This document shows, one piece after another, positions 47,827 to 59,298 of a DNA stretch of 64,000 nt; within the stretch, counting starts at the first letter, position 1, and every line of letters starts with the position of its first letter. The notes under the pieces are model-generated. The model ran no database searches. It had not been told where the DNA came from and saw only the letters and a program-made list of their open reading frames with translations. The translations under genes were made by a program, and so were the position numbers. Source of the DNA: Mesodorylaimus sp. YZB2_4 (lineage: Eukaryota; Nematoda; Enoplea; Dorylaimida; Dorylaimidae); contig JASANH010001421.1 of assembly GCA_030248295.1 (NCBI GenBank), positions 124,001 through 188,000 on the forward strand. Direction: 5' to 3'.

Positions 47827-48818
47827 TGGTTTTTCAGAGATTTGGTACTATCTTGCCTGAATCTTGTCTGGTCAATCTTTTACGTTTCCATAAAATCGCT
47901 TTGCTGTTTGCCAAAAAAAGGAGTTGGAGATCGATGGGATTGAATTCTGGGAATACTTTCAACGTTGTTGTGCATGCTCGCTTGGTAGTTGGTTTGTATC
48001 CCTTCCGTACCTCGGTGTATTTGTGTTAGGGCTGCTGCATAGATCTGTTATAAAATTCTAAGGGTGTTTTCAAGACAAGCTTGTGCTGTATATAATATAT
48101 ATGTATTTGATAAATGTTCGATAAGTCAGTTTGACAAACTAGGATGCAGGCCTTGCATTGCACACTCTTGTGCAGATGCAGATGCGTTTGCTCTGGTGGG
48201 TAGCAGATGTGAAACAAATGATTTTATGCGCTTCTTTTGGTACATGATTGACGCCGTCGCGTGATACCTATCAACAGTTTAGCCCAGCCACACAGACGCG
48301 CAATGTAGCGGGCAATTTTGATCGTCCATAACTCGACAACAAATTAACAAAAATGCACAAAATTTTGGAGATGAGCTATGTTTGCCATGGCCAATGATCG
48401 TGCAAAATTTTGTAGGAAATGGCTCAGCCGTTTTCGAGATCCAAAATGCACGTTTTGCTGTTCCAGAGATGACGACGGAAGACGACGACGACGGCGAAGT
48501 ACTTAAGTCCTGCCCACAGCAATAACCACTGAAGCTGCAGATGAAAAGTTTGGTTTTTCTGAAAGCTCTCATATCAGGGGTTATTCTTTTGAGGGTGTGA
48601 TTTTATGATTCGAGCTAATAAATTTTTTATGCTCCAAGAACTCGATTTTAAGCACAAATACCACCAGCAGGGGGAGTGTTTTTGTTAGCCGTGCGGCTCG
48701 AAAGTGCTGGTTTAGCCGTAGTTAGATGGCCAAGAAGGCAAGATGCGTGTTCTGTGTGATGTTAAGCGATAAGAGAAAACTTCGTCGCTAGAACCTTCAG
48801 TGTGTTAAGATTTTCAAA

Positions 48819-48845
48819 GGGTCGGGTCGGGTCGGGTCGGGTCGG
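48819..48845 (+). repeat. GGTCG tandem array
   Basis: Five head-to-tail copies of the pentamer GGTCG lie here, followed by a GGATTGG-type degenerate end. Confidence 0.85.
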
Positions 48846-49232
48846 ATTGGATCAGTAGTGCTGTGCCAGGGTCGGCCAAGTTTTTGGATGTGAAGCTGAA
48901 CAGCTTGGGGCGATCGTGAGCGGTTCTTTGTGGACGTTCGCGTGAACTTCCTCCGATTTCGTGGCTACTGAGGCTGCTAAGCTGTGGTTGTGCATCAGTA
49001 TTTGACGAGTGCGTCCTTGCTGGACGCTCTAGAAGCGGAGCCATTGTCGGGATAAGCGCGGCAGCGGAATGCTTTAACAATATGATAAGTCTATAACTAT
49101 TAGAAGTCATATGCAATAGACTACAAAGAGTATAGTGTGGGAGCCTTTTTTGCAAGAGATTTGCGTCAGCTAAGGAGGAACTAGACGGCAAATTTCTTGT
49201 ATGTATTCTGAATTCGGTACCAAAAAGTAATG

Positions 49233-49896
49233 GTATTTCTAAAAAAATCTTTTATCAGACACCCACAAAGTTAGCCCAGCCACTGCACTCTGACCAGATG
49301 CAGGGCGAGACTAGGTTGGCTGGGCTCCCTCGGCGGCGTTTGTGTATAAATTGTGATCAAAGAGAATCCCCAGTGATGAAAAGTGTAACAGGGCATCCCC
49401 GCCCTCAGCTACTCCATTCAGGCAATTGAGAAATGGCAAACAGAGGCTGACAGTCTTGAGTTCTATTGCAGCATGTTGGTCGCCCAAAACGATGCTATTA
49501 GCAAGCTGGCTCCTCAGCAGCTAAATTTTCTGTTCCAGTGTTGCTGGCTAGGCTAGACATAAAGTACTCATACCCTCCTATGACAGCTGCGACCTTACTG
49601 CAACAAGTCCTCACTGTTTCCCTGTTCTCAAGGCAACAGAGGGTCGCATTGCATTCCTCCAAAGTACGAATAAAGATGTTCATGCGAGTACTAGCCATTG
49701 GTGTAAAACAGAAAGAATAAAATCCGACAGGAAATCGACCCCGTGACCTTACGATTTTACAAAAGTGTAATGCATCCAAGCATGCGTCGCCGAGGGAGCC
49801 CAGCCAACCTACTGTAGTCTCACCCTGCATTTGGTCAGAGTACAGTGGCTGGGCTAACTTTGTGGGTGTCTGATAACAGATTTTTTTTGGAAATAC
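49233..49896. mobile_element. 664-bp foldback/MITE-like element with inverted repeats of about 110 bp
   Basis: The left arm (49233-49342) and right arm (49785-49896) are inverted copies sharing TCAGACACCCACAAAGTTAG, CCCAGCCACTG and GGTTGGCTGGGCTCCCTCGG. No transposase is present. No convincing target duplication was found. Near the right arm lies a tRNA-like segment. Confidence 0.8.
49727..49790 (-). pseudogene. tRNA-like segment within the element (Thr TGT-like)
   Basis: The minus strand reads CTTTTGTAAAATCG and GTAAGGTCACGGGGTCGATT, resembling a TGT anticodon loop followed by a T arm. The remaining arms do not pair well, so it is probably a tRNA-derived promoter relic. Confidence 0.3.
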
Positions 49897-50292
49897 GAGT
49901 ACATGTACAATGTCGCGTACAGTCAGTCTCCAATTTGAATTCCCGCTATGATTCGCAGGCTGTTTGTCGTTGACAAGCAATTTTTGCTTTCACGCCAAGG
50001 AAAGAGTAAAATGGGCGCAATGGTGTTTTGTGCATCGCTGGATTTTTTTCTTCACTAGCGCTGACTAACTGATATTGTATATTTGCAAATAAAAGGTCTG
50101 TGCAAACACACCTTTTCAGCCGAGGCGGAGCGAGGAGGGGAAAATACAAATACGGTTTCATTCGTCACCGTGCTCGCCGCGGATTCCTCGACCGAGGCCG
50201 CAACAAAAAGCCGCAGACGATATAAACACGCCCGCGGCTCAGCGAACACTTTGGTAGCGTGAGACTGTGAGTCAAGATGCCGGAGGCCATTA

Positions 50293-50650
50293 TTACTTAG
50301 GTATCGGTGTGCACATTCGAATCTGAGTTGCCCCGCGGTTGGCTCCATGTGTACCGTTCTTCGCAATCTAACTCAAACTTCGTAGGCCGATGTGTGCATA
50401 CTCATACTTTGTGGAGCTCTGCACAAGGAGCGTTTGGAGCCAGCCGCTCGGTCGGTCTGGGATAGGCGTATAGAGGGTTCTCGACGTAGCGAATGCGCGC
50501 TGGCTGACAAACGAGGCCACCGCGACAACAGGCGGGCGGACCCGCGAACGGCAGGAAATCGACGTCGCCGAACACATTGTAGTTCGTATTCGCGTTCTTC
50601 GGCATCTTCTGGCCAAGGTTGACGAAAGGTGGTGTGTGCGTGCGAAACAT
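50293..50650 (-). CDS. Hypothetical small proline-rich protein
   Basis: An ATG at 50650 opens 81 codons (start MFRTHTPPFVNLGQK) to a donor AAA|GTATGA at 50407. An acceptor CTCAG at 50323 then continues in frame for nine codons to TAA (ending MCTPIPK), about 90 residues in total. The composition is rich in Pro, Cys and Arg, and the local DNA is GC-rich compared with its surroundings, as expected for coding DNA. No family is recognised. It would be divergent from the MARVEL gene at 50993. Overlapping open frames on the same strand weaken the case. Confidence 0.3.
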
Positions 50651-50992
50651 CTTTCGCCCCCACTCACATATCTTCGACCGGAAAAGTTCTGAACGGGACG
50701 AGACTTGAGTGATAGACACTAAGGTAAAGGGAAAACGATACTGGCTCGTCCTCCTCCACCCCGACACTGCGCGACTTCTAATTCTGTGAGCGGGCTACTT
50801 GACGAAACATTCTTCGTCGGTGACTGGATATCATTCTGGCATTTTGACGCTTTCTAATCTTCTGCTATCTCAATTTGAGGCTTACCCGAGCGAAGGCTGT
50901 CACATTGTCGCATTCGCGCTTGATTCATTTCAAAAAGTTACTTTATTTTTTCGGACGAATTTTCAAAACAGCAATCTCGCTTCATTCCAGTC

Positions 50993-52769
50993 ATGTCGGA
51001 TTTTCCCCAATCGCATACGACTCACACCACAACTACGACGACCACCGTGACCACAGGTCGCGTACATTTAGATATTTCCTACATCAAAACCATCCCTGGA
51101 ATATTGAGGATCGTGGAAATTGTGAGTAATCTTTGCATGAACTGGTCCCGAGTAAATGTGATGGTGGGGTTACTGGCTCCTCAAAAACTAAATAATGCAC
51201 ATTCCCCAGTGCTGGGTCGGGGTCCCTTCACGTGTGCCTAAACTTCGTTTTTGTTAATCATTAAATAGCAAGCTGCTAAAATCTGCTCGAATTCCCCAAA
51301 TGTTTACAAAGCAAAGCAAACTTTCTGAGGCGGAATTCTATGTTCTAAAAGGATAGCCTCTGGGATGGTACACTGATGTGTTGTGGCCACCAAATGTTGG
51401 TTGCTTGGTGAGAAGTAATAGGCTGGAGTGGGCTCATCAATCACACAGGCTGTTGCTGAACCACTAACTACCAGCTAAGAATAGAGCAAATACTTTATGC
51501 GGGTTTTTTCGAGGATAACAACTAACAGAAGAGAGCCTGTTTTTTTTGGCGGGATCTAAGCGCACTATGGCAGGGTGCCAGTTGAATAGCGGATGTAATT
51601 TTATCTCGAGTGCGCTTCACGTTAGTGACCGGATTTCGAGACCTGGACACAGTGACCAGTTTGGCAAAGGCTACTTTGTCTTTTCCATGTTCGTCACCTT
51701 CGCGCATTTCTCATCGAAAGAATTCAAAACGAAGATGGCACGCAGAGGTGCATGGAATGGCCGAAATAGGTCGTGTTTGGAAGGGCATGAACTGACAGTT
51801 TTCAAAAGACATTGACCTCTTCTAATCTTTCTATTCAATCAAAATTTTTTAAAGAGGATATGAACCGAATTTTATGCCGCGTCATGGGCTGGCGCATTGA
51901 GGCTAGAAATAACAGCCGGGTTTAGATAGGTTTTGATCACAGTCGTATGTTGAAATTGCGATCCATGGTTAGCCAGAAAAGTAGGCCCCGGCTTAGGTTA
52001 ATATGGAATTCTGGTAAAATGTTGGCCTTACGACCAATGTCGCGTAATGGCAGGCCGTTTTGACCACAGGGTTGCTCAAGCAGCAAAGCACGCTCCAGCT
52101 GTTCATGCACAAGACTGTAACAATCACAACCCCCTATCTCTGAATATATAAAGTAGCTCTGAATAAATTTATGGTGTGATAAAGTTATTTAGAGCTACTT
52201 TTCACGGAATTCTTGTGTTTTAGGTCCTCTGTATCATCGTGTTCATCTGTTCGGTCAGCGCTAACAGCGGCATTCCTTGGAGTATTGCAGGATGCGGCTG
52301 GGGTGGTTTCGTCGGTTTCATGGGATTTCTCCTGGTTCTCGCCTGGTTGCTTTTCCATCTATTTCACGTCTACGATGTGCTGCCAAATGTTCCATGGCTG
52401 CTTATTGTAAGCTAGCTATATAGTAACTCGATGAAAGACTTACCATCTGTTTGCATTTTCCCTGCAGGAACTAATTTTCTACGCTATTTGGACGTTTTGT
52501 CTTTTTACCGCTGGCATTGGTCTAGCTGTAACAGCTAGCCATAACCCGGGATCTGGCTGGTATGCCCAGGTTCGTTCTGGTACTGGAGCAGGATCGGTAT
52601 GTATGCCCGCCCTCATCACCTTCATCTGGGCATCGAAATTGAATAACGCATTTTATTTCAGTTTTTCGCCTTCGTTGCCGCATTTGTGTTCGGTTTTCAC
52701 ACGTTTTTGATTTTCCGGGATTGGCGCAGTCGCACAACAGCACGAGGCCCTATTCAAGGACATCCTTAA
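50993..52769 (+). CDS. MARVEL-domain four-helix membrane protein 2
   Basis: Four exons (50993-51121, 52224-52406, 52468-52596, 52662-52769), all phase 0, encode 182 residues. The N-terminus is Thr-rich. The helices are around LRIVEIVLCIIVFICSVS, GFVGFMGFLLVLAWLLFHLF, LIFYAIWTFCLFTAGIGLAV and FFAFVAAFVFGFHTFLIF. Exon ends fall at VEI|, PWLLI|E and |FFAF, the same places as VEL|, PWLLL|E and |FFGF in the gene at 45731, so the two are tandem duplicates. The role is probably in membrane traffic or junctions, as for other MARVEL proteins. Confidence 0.82.
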
Positions 52770-54591
52770 TTAGATAGGGCATCCGAAATTGTCATGTGTG
52801 GTTATATCTCTATTACTCTTGGTGTTTTGCCTTGTGTATCGCAAGTTATTTGCCATCAGCGCAGAGGCAGTTCAGTTATAACGTTTAATATTTTTCGTAG
52901 GTATGCATCGTCCTAGATGAACATACACGCCAACTGGATTTATTTGTAATTTTAAAATTGCGAATCTGGTTTGTGCTCGCTCGTTTGGATAGAGCGTATG
53001 TTGCTACTTGACAAGTATTTGCTATTTTGGATAGATAGTATGCAATGTGGACGGAGTAGGAACTGTCATTTTTGGTATGTGCAGTTGATAGTGCTAAAAT
53101 CAAGTGTAACGTGGTCTTTCCCCTCATATTGGCCGTTGATTCGGCATTGGCAGTTTGCAAGCACTGTAGGTGACTGATGACAAGAAAACATGTAAGAGTG
53201 AGAAATACGCCATACATCGGATTATGCTCTTTGAGTATGACATGGTATGAATGACGCAATATTATTGCTGAATCCCCGTTTCTGTAGTTTTCTATGCACC
53301 ATTCCAAGCGGCGAACGAATTCGCAAGAGCTTGGAAAAAATTTGTTAAAACTGTAAGCCGCTCCGCTCAGTTTCAACAACAACGTTATGCTACGCGCACT
53401 GTGAACTGGGAGTTCTGCCTGACGATAGGGTGTAATTTATGAATTTTTATATTTAGAAAAAGGGCGCCTTCGGCAATAAATACCTCAAGACGAAGCACGA
53501 ACATCTCGATTGAAAATACAATTTTGGAAAACGACGTTTTTTTGTGGATCAATCCTTCAAATCCTTGGAATGTAGATAATCAACCAAAAATTTTGAGGTA
53601 GAATCCTGTCCTGTAGTTTTAGCTGTAAATTTGTTGGCTACTCTAAATTAAATGGTCGTACAGGAAAAAACTTTCCTCTGACTTTTCCTCGCTCCTGGTG
53701 CATTCTGCTTTGGTTTTTCCATTTCGTTTTCATCCCATCGTGCCCTTGGGACTCATCATTTTCAAATCATACCCTTGGCTTGTCTGGGGGGAGGCAGCAA
53801 GACACCCATGTACAAGGGCTTTGCATCATTTTCTCGGCATTTTGACTGCACTGCTGTGCAGGCCTTCTCACATTGAGCCTCTAGCTTCTGTTGTGTACGT
53901 GTTCAAATCGAAATCATGCAGTAAATATCGCTTGATGCAAAAAACCCGAGCACCCGTAATTCGCAGTAACCAGAAGACCAGCTTTAAAACCTTCCCCGTT
54001 GCTCATCTTTAGTCTTCTACTTGCACAGGTCACCAAGTCTGCATTACTCTATTTGACCTTTGTGGGAACTGTGCGTTAAAGCCGGGGAGTGTGGAAACAG
54101 CTCATCTGACGGTGAGCGGAAGTGCTCTCGGTAGCGGAAGTCCGGTTGTCGGCCCCTAGTTGTCGAGTCACTCTGCCAAAAATTTTTTTAAAATCATTGT
54201 CGCTCAAACAAAGCTCTAGGAAGAACGCAATCATGGAACAGTACGAATTACCTAGTCAATCGTTTCGTGATATGGTTTTGACAGTGACCCTAGAGCCACT
54301 GTTGTCTGGCCAGCTTATCAAGATTTCGTTTTCCTAAAATGATGCATCATACACACAAAAGGGCAGTGATGCACAAAATTTGGCGTGCACGCCTGTGCTG
54401 ATCGTCTCACTGTCAGCAAAGCATCTGGCAGGTGGGCATCCGATCATAGCCTGGCAGGCCTCTGAGCATGAATACAGCAGAGACATAATTCGCAATCTCC
54501 CCAAATTTTTACTTTATTGCCTCCAATATCATTTTTAACTCCACAAATCTCGGATTCTTCATGTTTTTTAGCTATTGCATCTTACTCCCTG
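52770..54591. other. No recognised gene
   Basis: A minus-strand frame near 53225-53110 starts like a secreted protein (MYGVFLTLTCFLVISH), but the frame continues upstream and no mature domain, splice partner or promoter is clear, so it is not annotated as a gene. No repeats were found. Confidence 0.3.
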
Positions 54592-55113
54592 TTACTTGCC
54601 AGGTTTTCTTATGCGGGTACATACACAACCGAGGTCTGAGCCATCTTCTTGCTGATGTCTTTGGCACTGGTAGTCGGGGTCGCTAGAACAACCGTTATCA
54701 CTGCACGTGCCGTCCTGGTTGCAATTCGATGAGCCTTGCAAAAGCGCCGACTAAAATACAATATCAGTTACAAGATCGATTGATTTTTAAAAATAAGCCA
54801 CTGCTCGAAGCAAAAAGGAGACTGCGATATGCAGTCCACGACTCTTTTCGAAAGTCATTGCTGCAAAATCTACCTTCTTGCTAAGACGACAAGCGTGTGA
54901 ACAGTACATACAGAATGCACTACATAGTTATAAAAAAAATCTGATTATGAGAAGAGTTGCATCATTATTTGCTATACTGCTTTTGCACAGCAGACTATGA
55001 CAGTCGTAACTCGAAATTTGACCAGTACTTACCTCGTTCTTTGCTTGGCGGCCATGACGTTTTTGGTGCGTCGATGAGACCAGCATTAAAATACAGAGAA
55101 GTTGAACAAACAT
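54592..55113 (-). CDS. Small secreted cysteine-rich peptide
   Basis: Two exons (55113-55033 and 54750-54592), joined in phase 0, encode 79 residues. Exon 1 is a signal peptide (MFVQLLCILMLVSS) followed by a basic stretch HQKRHGRQAKNE. Exon 2 gives the mature part with six cysteines in NCNQDGTCSDNGC...QCQ...GCVC, ending in a basic tail. I chose the ATG at 55113 because the earlier one at 55173 lies only about 20 bases from the TATA box, probably upstream of the transcript start. The cysteine count and size suit an extracellular disulfide-bonded peptide (defensive, hormonal or matrix), but I recognise no family. Confidence 0.6.
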
Positions 55114-55190
55114 TTTCGGGTTTTTTGACTTTCGACCAAGTAGCGATCGTTGAAACTTTAGGCTAGCTGGCACTTAGGACTTGTGACTCC

Positions 55191-55198
55191 TATATATA
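55191..55198 (-). promoter_or_regulatory. TATA box of the cysteine-rich peptide gene
   Basis: TATATATA lies about 80 bases upstream of the chosen start codon, in the right place for a transcript beginning near 55160-55165. The motif is a palindrome, so its direction comes from the gene. Confidence 0.55.
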
Positions 55199-56066
55199 CC
55201 TCGATGGATTAGTAATTGTTTGTATTCTTGTCACGAAACGATACAATCTGGGAATTTCTACAATATATTAATCCTATGTTTGATAATAAGTTTGATAAGA
55301 TTTGCAATTCAGACAGTCATTCAAGAACAAGCACGAAGCATTTCGTGTCTTTTTGTCATTTAGATCGTCGCGGCTCACAACAAAGCTAACCAAACTGCTT
55401 TTAGAATGCTTTTCAAGCCGCTTCTAAGACTTTTAGATTGCATCTAAATTTTGTGTGTTTAAAGTTCCGTGCAAAAAAAACTTGCATTCATCATTTCTCG
55501 TCAATAGGTGCAACAAAAACGAGAATTCCTGCATAAAAATTACTGAATGCAACCATTGCAAGCATAAAATTATCGACAAATGATACGACCCCCATTATAA
55601 TGGCTTTGCGCTCACAGTTGACAGTAGGTTCTTTCTGAGCACGATTGAATGCTGCTAGCAGTGTCTTCCAGTATATCATTCAGGAAAACGCCACGAGACT
55701 GACTGATAAGCTTATCCACCAAAGGTCACTGTCTCATGCTAGCAGTGCTAAAGACAGTTACTGTACGTATGTACGTATATACGTAGAAGATGCGGTGTCG
55801 GAGCACTAACAGAGCAAGCAAAAAAGCCTTTCACGAAAACATAGACAATGGCATGCGCTCATAGTATATTCTATACAAAGGTACTCATGTTCGTTGAGCT
55901 GCCAGCTCAGATATAGTCAGGTCATTGGTTTTGCTTTGCTTTGTTGATCATTAGCAAAGGTTGATCTGGGTTACTAGTGCCTGAGTCTTGCGTTAGTCGC
56001 ACATCTTTGGGGCAAGAAGAAATCAGGCAGCAAACCTACAGTAGGATTGACGCTGGGTAATGATAT
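55199..56066. other. No recognised gene
   Basis: A minus-strand frame at 55491-55679 has one hydrophobic stretch (FVDNFMLAMVAFSNFYAGIL) but no family signature. A short GTACGTATGTACGTATATAC alternating repeat lies near 55764. Confidence 0.3.
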
Positions 56067-56462
56067 ATGGAATGTTCGGAGGTGATCCGGTTTTTTGGAG
56101 GGCTCATCGTAACAAATGTAGCAACTTTGACGGGTGATCTTTCGATTTTGAGAGGACGATGCGTCCTTATCAAGCTCATGGAATTCTGGAAAGCGCTCGG
56201 ACGTGTACTAGTGGTCAGCTGCTGCACAAGCAAGATGGTAAAGTTGGTTCCACTCGCTGAATGTCAGAATTACAGGCTGTAACTATCATTTTGGCAGGCC
56301 TTGGTGAAAAAGATTGATGAAGTCAGTTTGAGGAAAATTACAGAGAAGCATCAGCAGCAACAGCAACAACAACAACAACAACAACAGCAGGAACACCCTT
56401 GCAGAACTTGGTTCGGTAACGTGAAGAGCCTCCCTCTGCTTCCGAGCGACGTGGTTAATTGA
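56067..56462 (+). CDS. Hypothetical small polyglutamine protein
   Basis: Exon 56067-56237 (start MECSEVIRFFGGLIV) ends at donor ATG|GTAAAG. Exon 56298-56462 begins after TTTTGGCAG in the same phase and reads ALVKKIDEVSLRKITEKH, then a run of about 14 glutamines, then a short tail to TGA, for 111 residues. The helical segment before the glutamine run looks protein-like, but I know no family. The glutamines are encoded by a mixed CAG/CAA repeat, so length variation is likely. Confidence 0.35.
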
Positions 56463-57323
56463 GCTTGGTTGAAACCTTCAGCAGCAGCTTCCTCAACTGC
56501 CGCTCCAAGCTGATCGTGCTAATTTGCAGAGTTTCGTCTCTTACTTTGGAAAGTATCGTATTGGTATTGCCACCATGACTGCACAAAAAATAGGTCGCCG
56601 ACAAACGGCGCGGCCCCGCGAACAATGGACATGGACAAGTGTCTCACAATCAGTAGGTATATGTCTTCTTACCCAAAGTTCTAGTCTCATTGACTACCCC
56701 TGCCCCGTAAATAGCCAAAGGATTGCTGGTACAAAGAGCAAACGTCAGCTAGCCTTTGGCAGAGGATGCAAGACAGGCCAATGTCTGCAGTCATTGTGTG
56801 TCAACATTAAACATTTTCTTAAATCTCGAAAATGGTGGATTGGTGTTTTGAAGTGATGGACAACGTCCAGATTCGACTAACGATGTGCGACTAGCAAGCC
56901 TTACAGGCATCAAAGACTAATCTTTCCTTTGGTAATATAACAGAGCATAACACACGACTTCAGTATTATTGAAATCAGTTGAATGCATCTTACAAAACGG
57001 AGTTCTCGCTCAGTTTTGTACATACACGATCTTCTGCGTTGTCTGTCGGTATGATACATGATAATGTAATAGGCATGGACTAGACATTGTATCCCCCCCA
57101 CCAAACCCCCCTCCCTTACCAGCACAACCAAAAAAAAATGGATCACCTGATCTGAACTGCTCTGTGAGCACTTCGGGCTCAGGCCCGTCAGAACCGTCAT
57201 CATATGATTGATGGATCATCCATTTACGGTGTCGCGCCCATGGTGATCAACGCGTTGAATGATGAGGTATAACATGAATGCGGCAATATTGCACCTCACA
57301 TGCTCTGTATGTGATTTAAGCTT
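56463..57323. other. No recognised gene
   Basis: Plus-strand frames near 56524-56856 carry no recognisable motif. The part close to 57323 is presumably the 3' UTR of the DEG/ENaC gene on the minus strand. Confidence 0.35.
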
Positions 57324-59298
57324 TCACACCTTCAAATTGCTTACATGACGTTGCTGAGATTCACAGCTACGTGAACACATTTTAAAAATACAATTCAGCA
57401 GGTAGACGATGGCTTGAAATATGCTTAGCAGACTCAAGCCAGTCCACACGCCTAAAGCGCCGCCGATGTTCGATATTAGCTGGCCAGCTGTCGATTTCTC
57501 CGTTTTTGTGACCACTCGATGCTCCAGCGTCTCGTAGTACATCTCGAACAGTATCAGCTGCTTGGCATCGTCTTCCGTAAATGGACCAAAGGACGGCAAC
57601 GCGCGATTTAGATACGTAGTGAAGGCTTTGACTTTGGGTGGCGCTGGAAAGAGAGCCTGAGAAATTTTGGCTTCTACCTTGCGATAATTACACGATTCAT
57701 GGCATCGCGATTTGCAGGTGGCGTAATTGAAAGAGTCTTGGTAAGTATTTTGCAATTTCCTAAAATAAATTACGGAATCAAGACCTGCAAAAAAAGCCAT
57801 AAAACTTAGACAGTGCAGTGCTTACTCAGAATCTCGAGCAGCGATGTGGCACAACGTGATTTGCTCTCCAACGCATTCGACAGTGTTCTTCAAGCGAAGT
57901 CCAGTTTCCGTGGTGCACCCACACTGATTCATTTCCCACGTGATCCAACAATCCAATTTGCACAAAAAATGCGAGTACGAGTAACCTGCAAGTCGAAAAA
58001 CAATACCATACAAGTGCCTGTCTACCTGCCTGACTCATCCCATCCATGCAAGGCGGGCGGTAATGGCAACACAAATAACCGACACAAAAGCTTACCGTCA
58101 TCAATAAATTTGTAATTCACAGTAGGACATTCTTTCTCGTTAGTTTGAGCCCCGGGGATCAGGGAATGCTTCTGGGGCTTTGTCACGTGTAAAACGGGTA
58201 CCAGGGTTGCCAGTGCATAGATGCCTGGGGAAAGCATAAGTGTAGCTGGCAATGTCTCTTCCATTGTTCCGAAATACAAATTGATGTAGAAACCAGCGAT
58301 TGGGCTCGAGTCGACGGTCATTATCTCGTAATAGTCGGATATGTTCGGGTTCAAAAGTATATAGACACCAGAACGCTCGTTAGCTAAATGAAAGTGGAAT
58401 ATAGCAGCATTTATTTGTAGCGAGAAATCAACCACAGTTGAGAGAAATAAGAACAAAACTCAAAGATGTCTTCCGAAAATATTCAGAGCCTCTGCAGTCA
58501 GTCACCTGGTAACTACAACTTTTTCTCATCTAATAAATTTCTATGTAAGCCCTCCCGCTTACTCGAACTTTTGTAACATTTTCCAAAAATATTTGTCGGA
58601 TGTATCGAGAAACAACTTCGCCATCTCAGCTTCTCATACATGTCACAGCATTGCAGCGAATGATTGTACAAGTCAAACGCATCCGAGCGGCCGCAGTGTA
58701 GCACAGTGTTGTTGCATCGCCGGACAGATCTTCTAAGAATCTATAATAAAATTAAATAGAGCCATTTTCTGGTAAAATGGTTTGGAGAACTCACCTCACT
58801 CGCCGAAATGTTGTGGGCCCCGATGGCGTCGCCGAGGCTGAACATAATCGTATCATTCTGGATCATTGTATCATCTCTAGTTTCTTGATACTTTTTGTAA
58901 AACTCGATTCCTTCCGACTGTAAGCCTGCCATGTAAGCAACCTCGTACGGATCGTTCACATTAGCAGCCTGTAGACCAGATTTAAAGAAATCGTTTAGGC
59001 TGCATATACTCATATTGGGCCAGTCCAAGGCCCCGTCCGAAGTCATCTCGTAACTGATGCTGGTGACCCACTTGTTGTCGTCCCGATAATCCAGGTACAA
59101 TATAGTGCTTTGGTAAAACGCTAGAAATCCACTGAATAGCACGACTGTCAACCAGGCTACCCTTCTCCACCAAGCAGTTGCCCTCTGCACATTGTTAACA
59201 CAGTGCCAGGCCGTGACTTCGCACCACTCTTTCAAATACAGGATTGATATGTTCACATTCTTAAATTTAGGGACACTGGTTTTGGTGGAGATGGCCAT
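57324..59298 (-). CDS. DEG/ENaC sodium channel subunit
   Basis: Five exons join in phase (59298-58795, 58740-58563, 58383-58096, 57985-57826, 57759-57324) for about 521 residues, a normal size for the family. TM1 is AWLTVVLFSGFLAFYQS, followed by WPNMSICSLNDF at the FPAVTIC position. The finger/palm carries CCDMYEKL and FGKCYKS, the palm strand FYINLYFGTMEETLP and the YSYS-type cysteine block. TM2 holds QLISNIGGALGVWTGLSLLS, the pore and selectivity region (G-x-S type, here TGLS). I chose the ATG at 59298 because the codon at 59307 is GTG. The gene would conduct sodium and may be gated by peptide, acid or force, which cannot be told from sequence. It lacks the lectin and mucin insert of the channel at 25975. 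Confidence 0.9.

Larger units (their letters stand above)
47827..50292. other. Intergenic; repeats but no recognised gene
   Basis: The stretch contains a GAC-type microsatellite near 48468-48497, a five-unit GGTCG tandem array and a foldback element at 49233-49896. The open minus-strand frames here are low in complexity or cross the repeats. A GATATAAAC motif near 50217 could be a TATA box but has no gene attached that I can support. Confidence 0.4.

Noticed and set aside
49498..49980. A 160-codon minus-strand frame
   Set aside because: It runs through the arm and core of a foldback element, has no start context or domain, and is not conserved between the two arms.
53110..53382. Minus-strand frame with a signal-peptide-like segment MYGVFLTLTCFLVISH
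   Set aside because: The frame is open well upstream of this methionine, and no mature domain, partner exon or promoter could be found.
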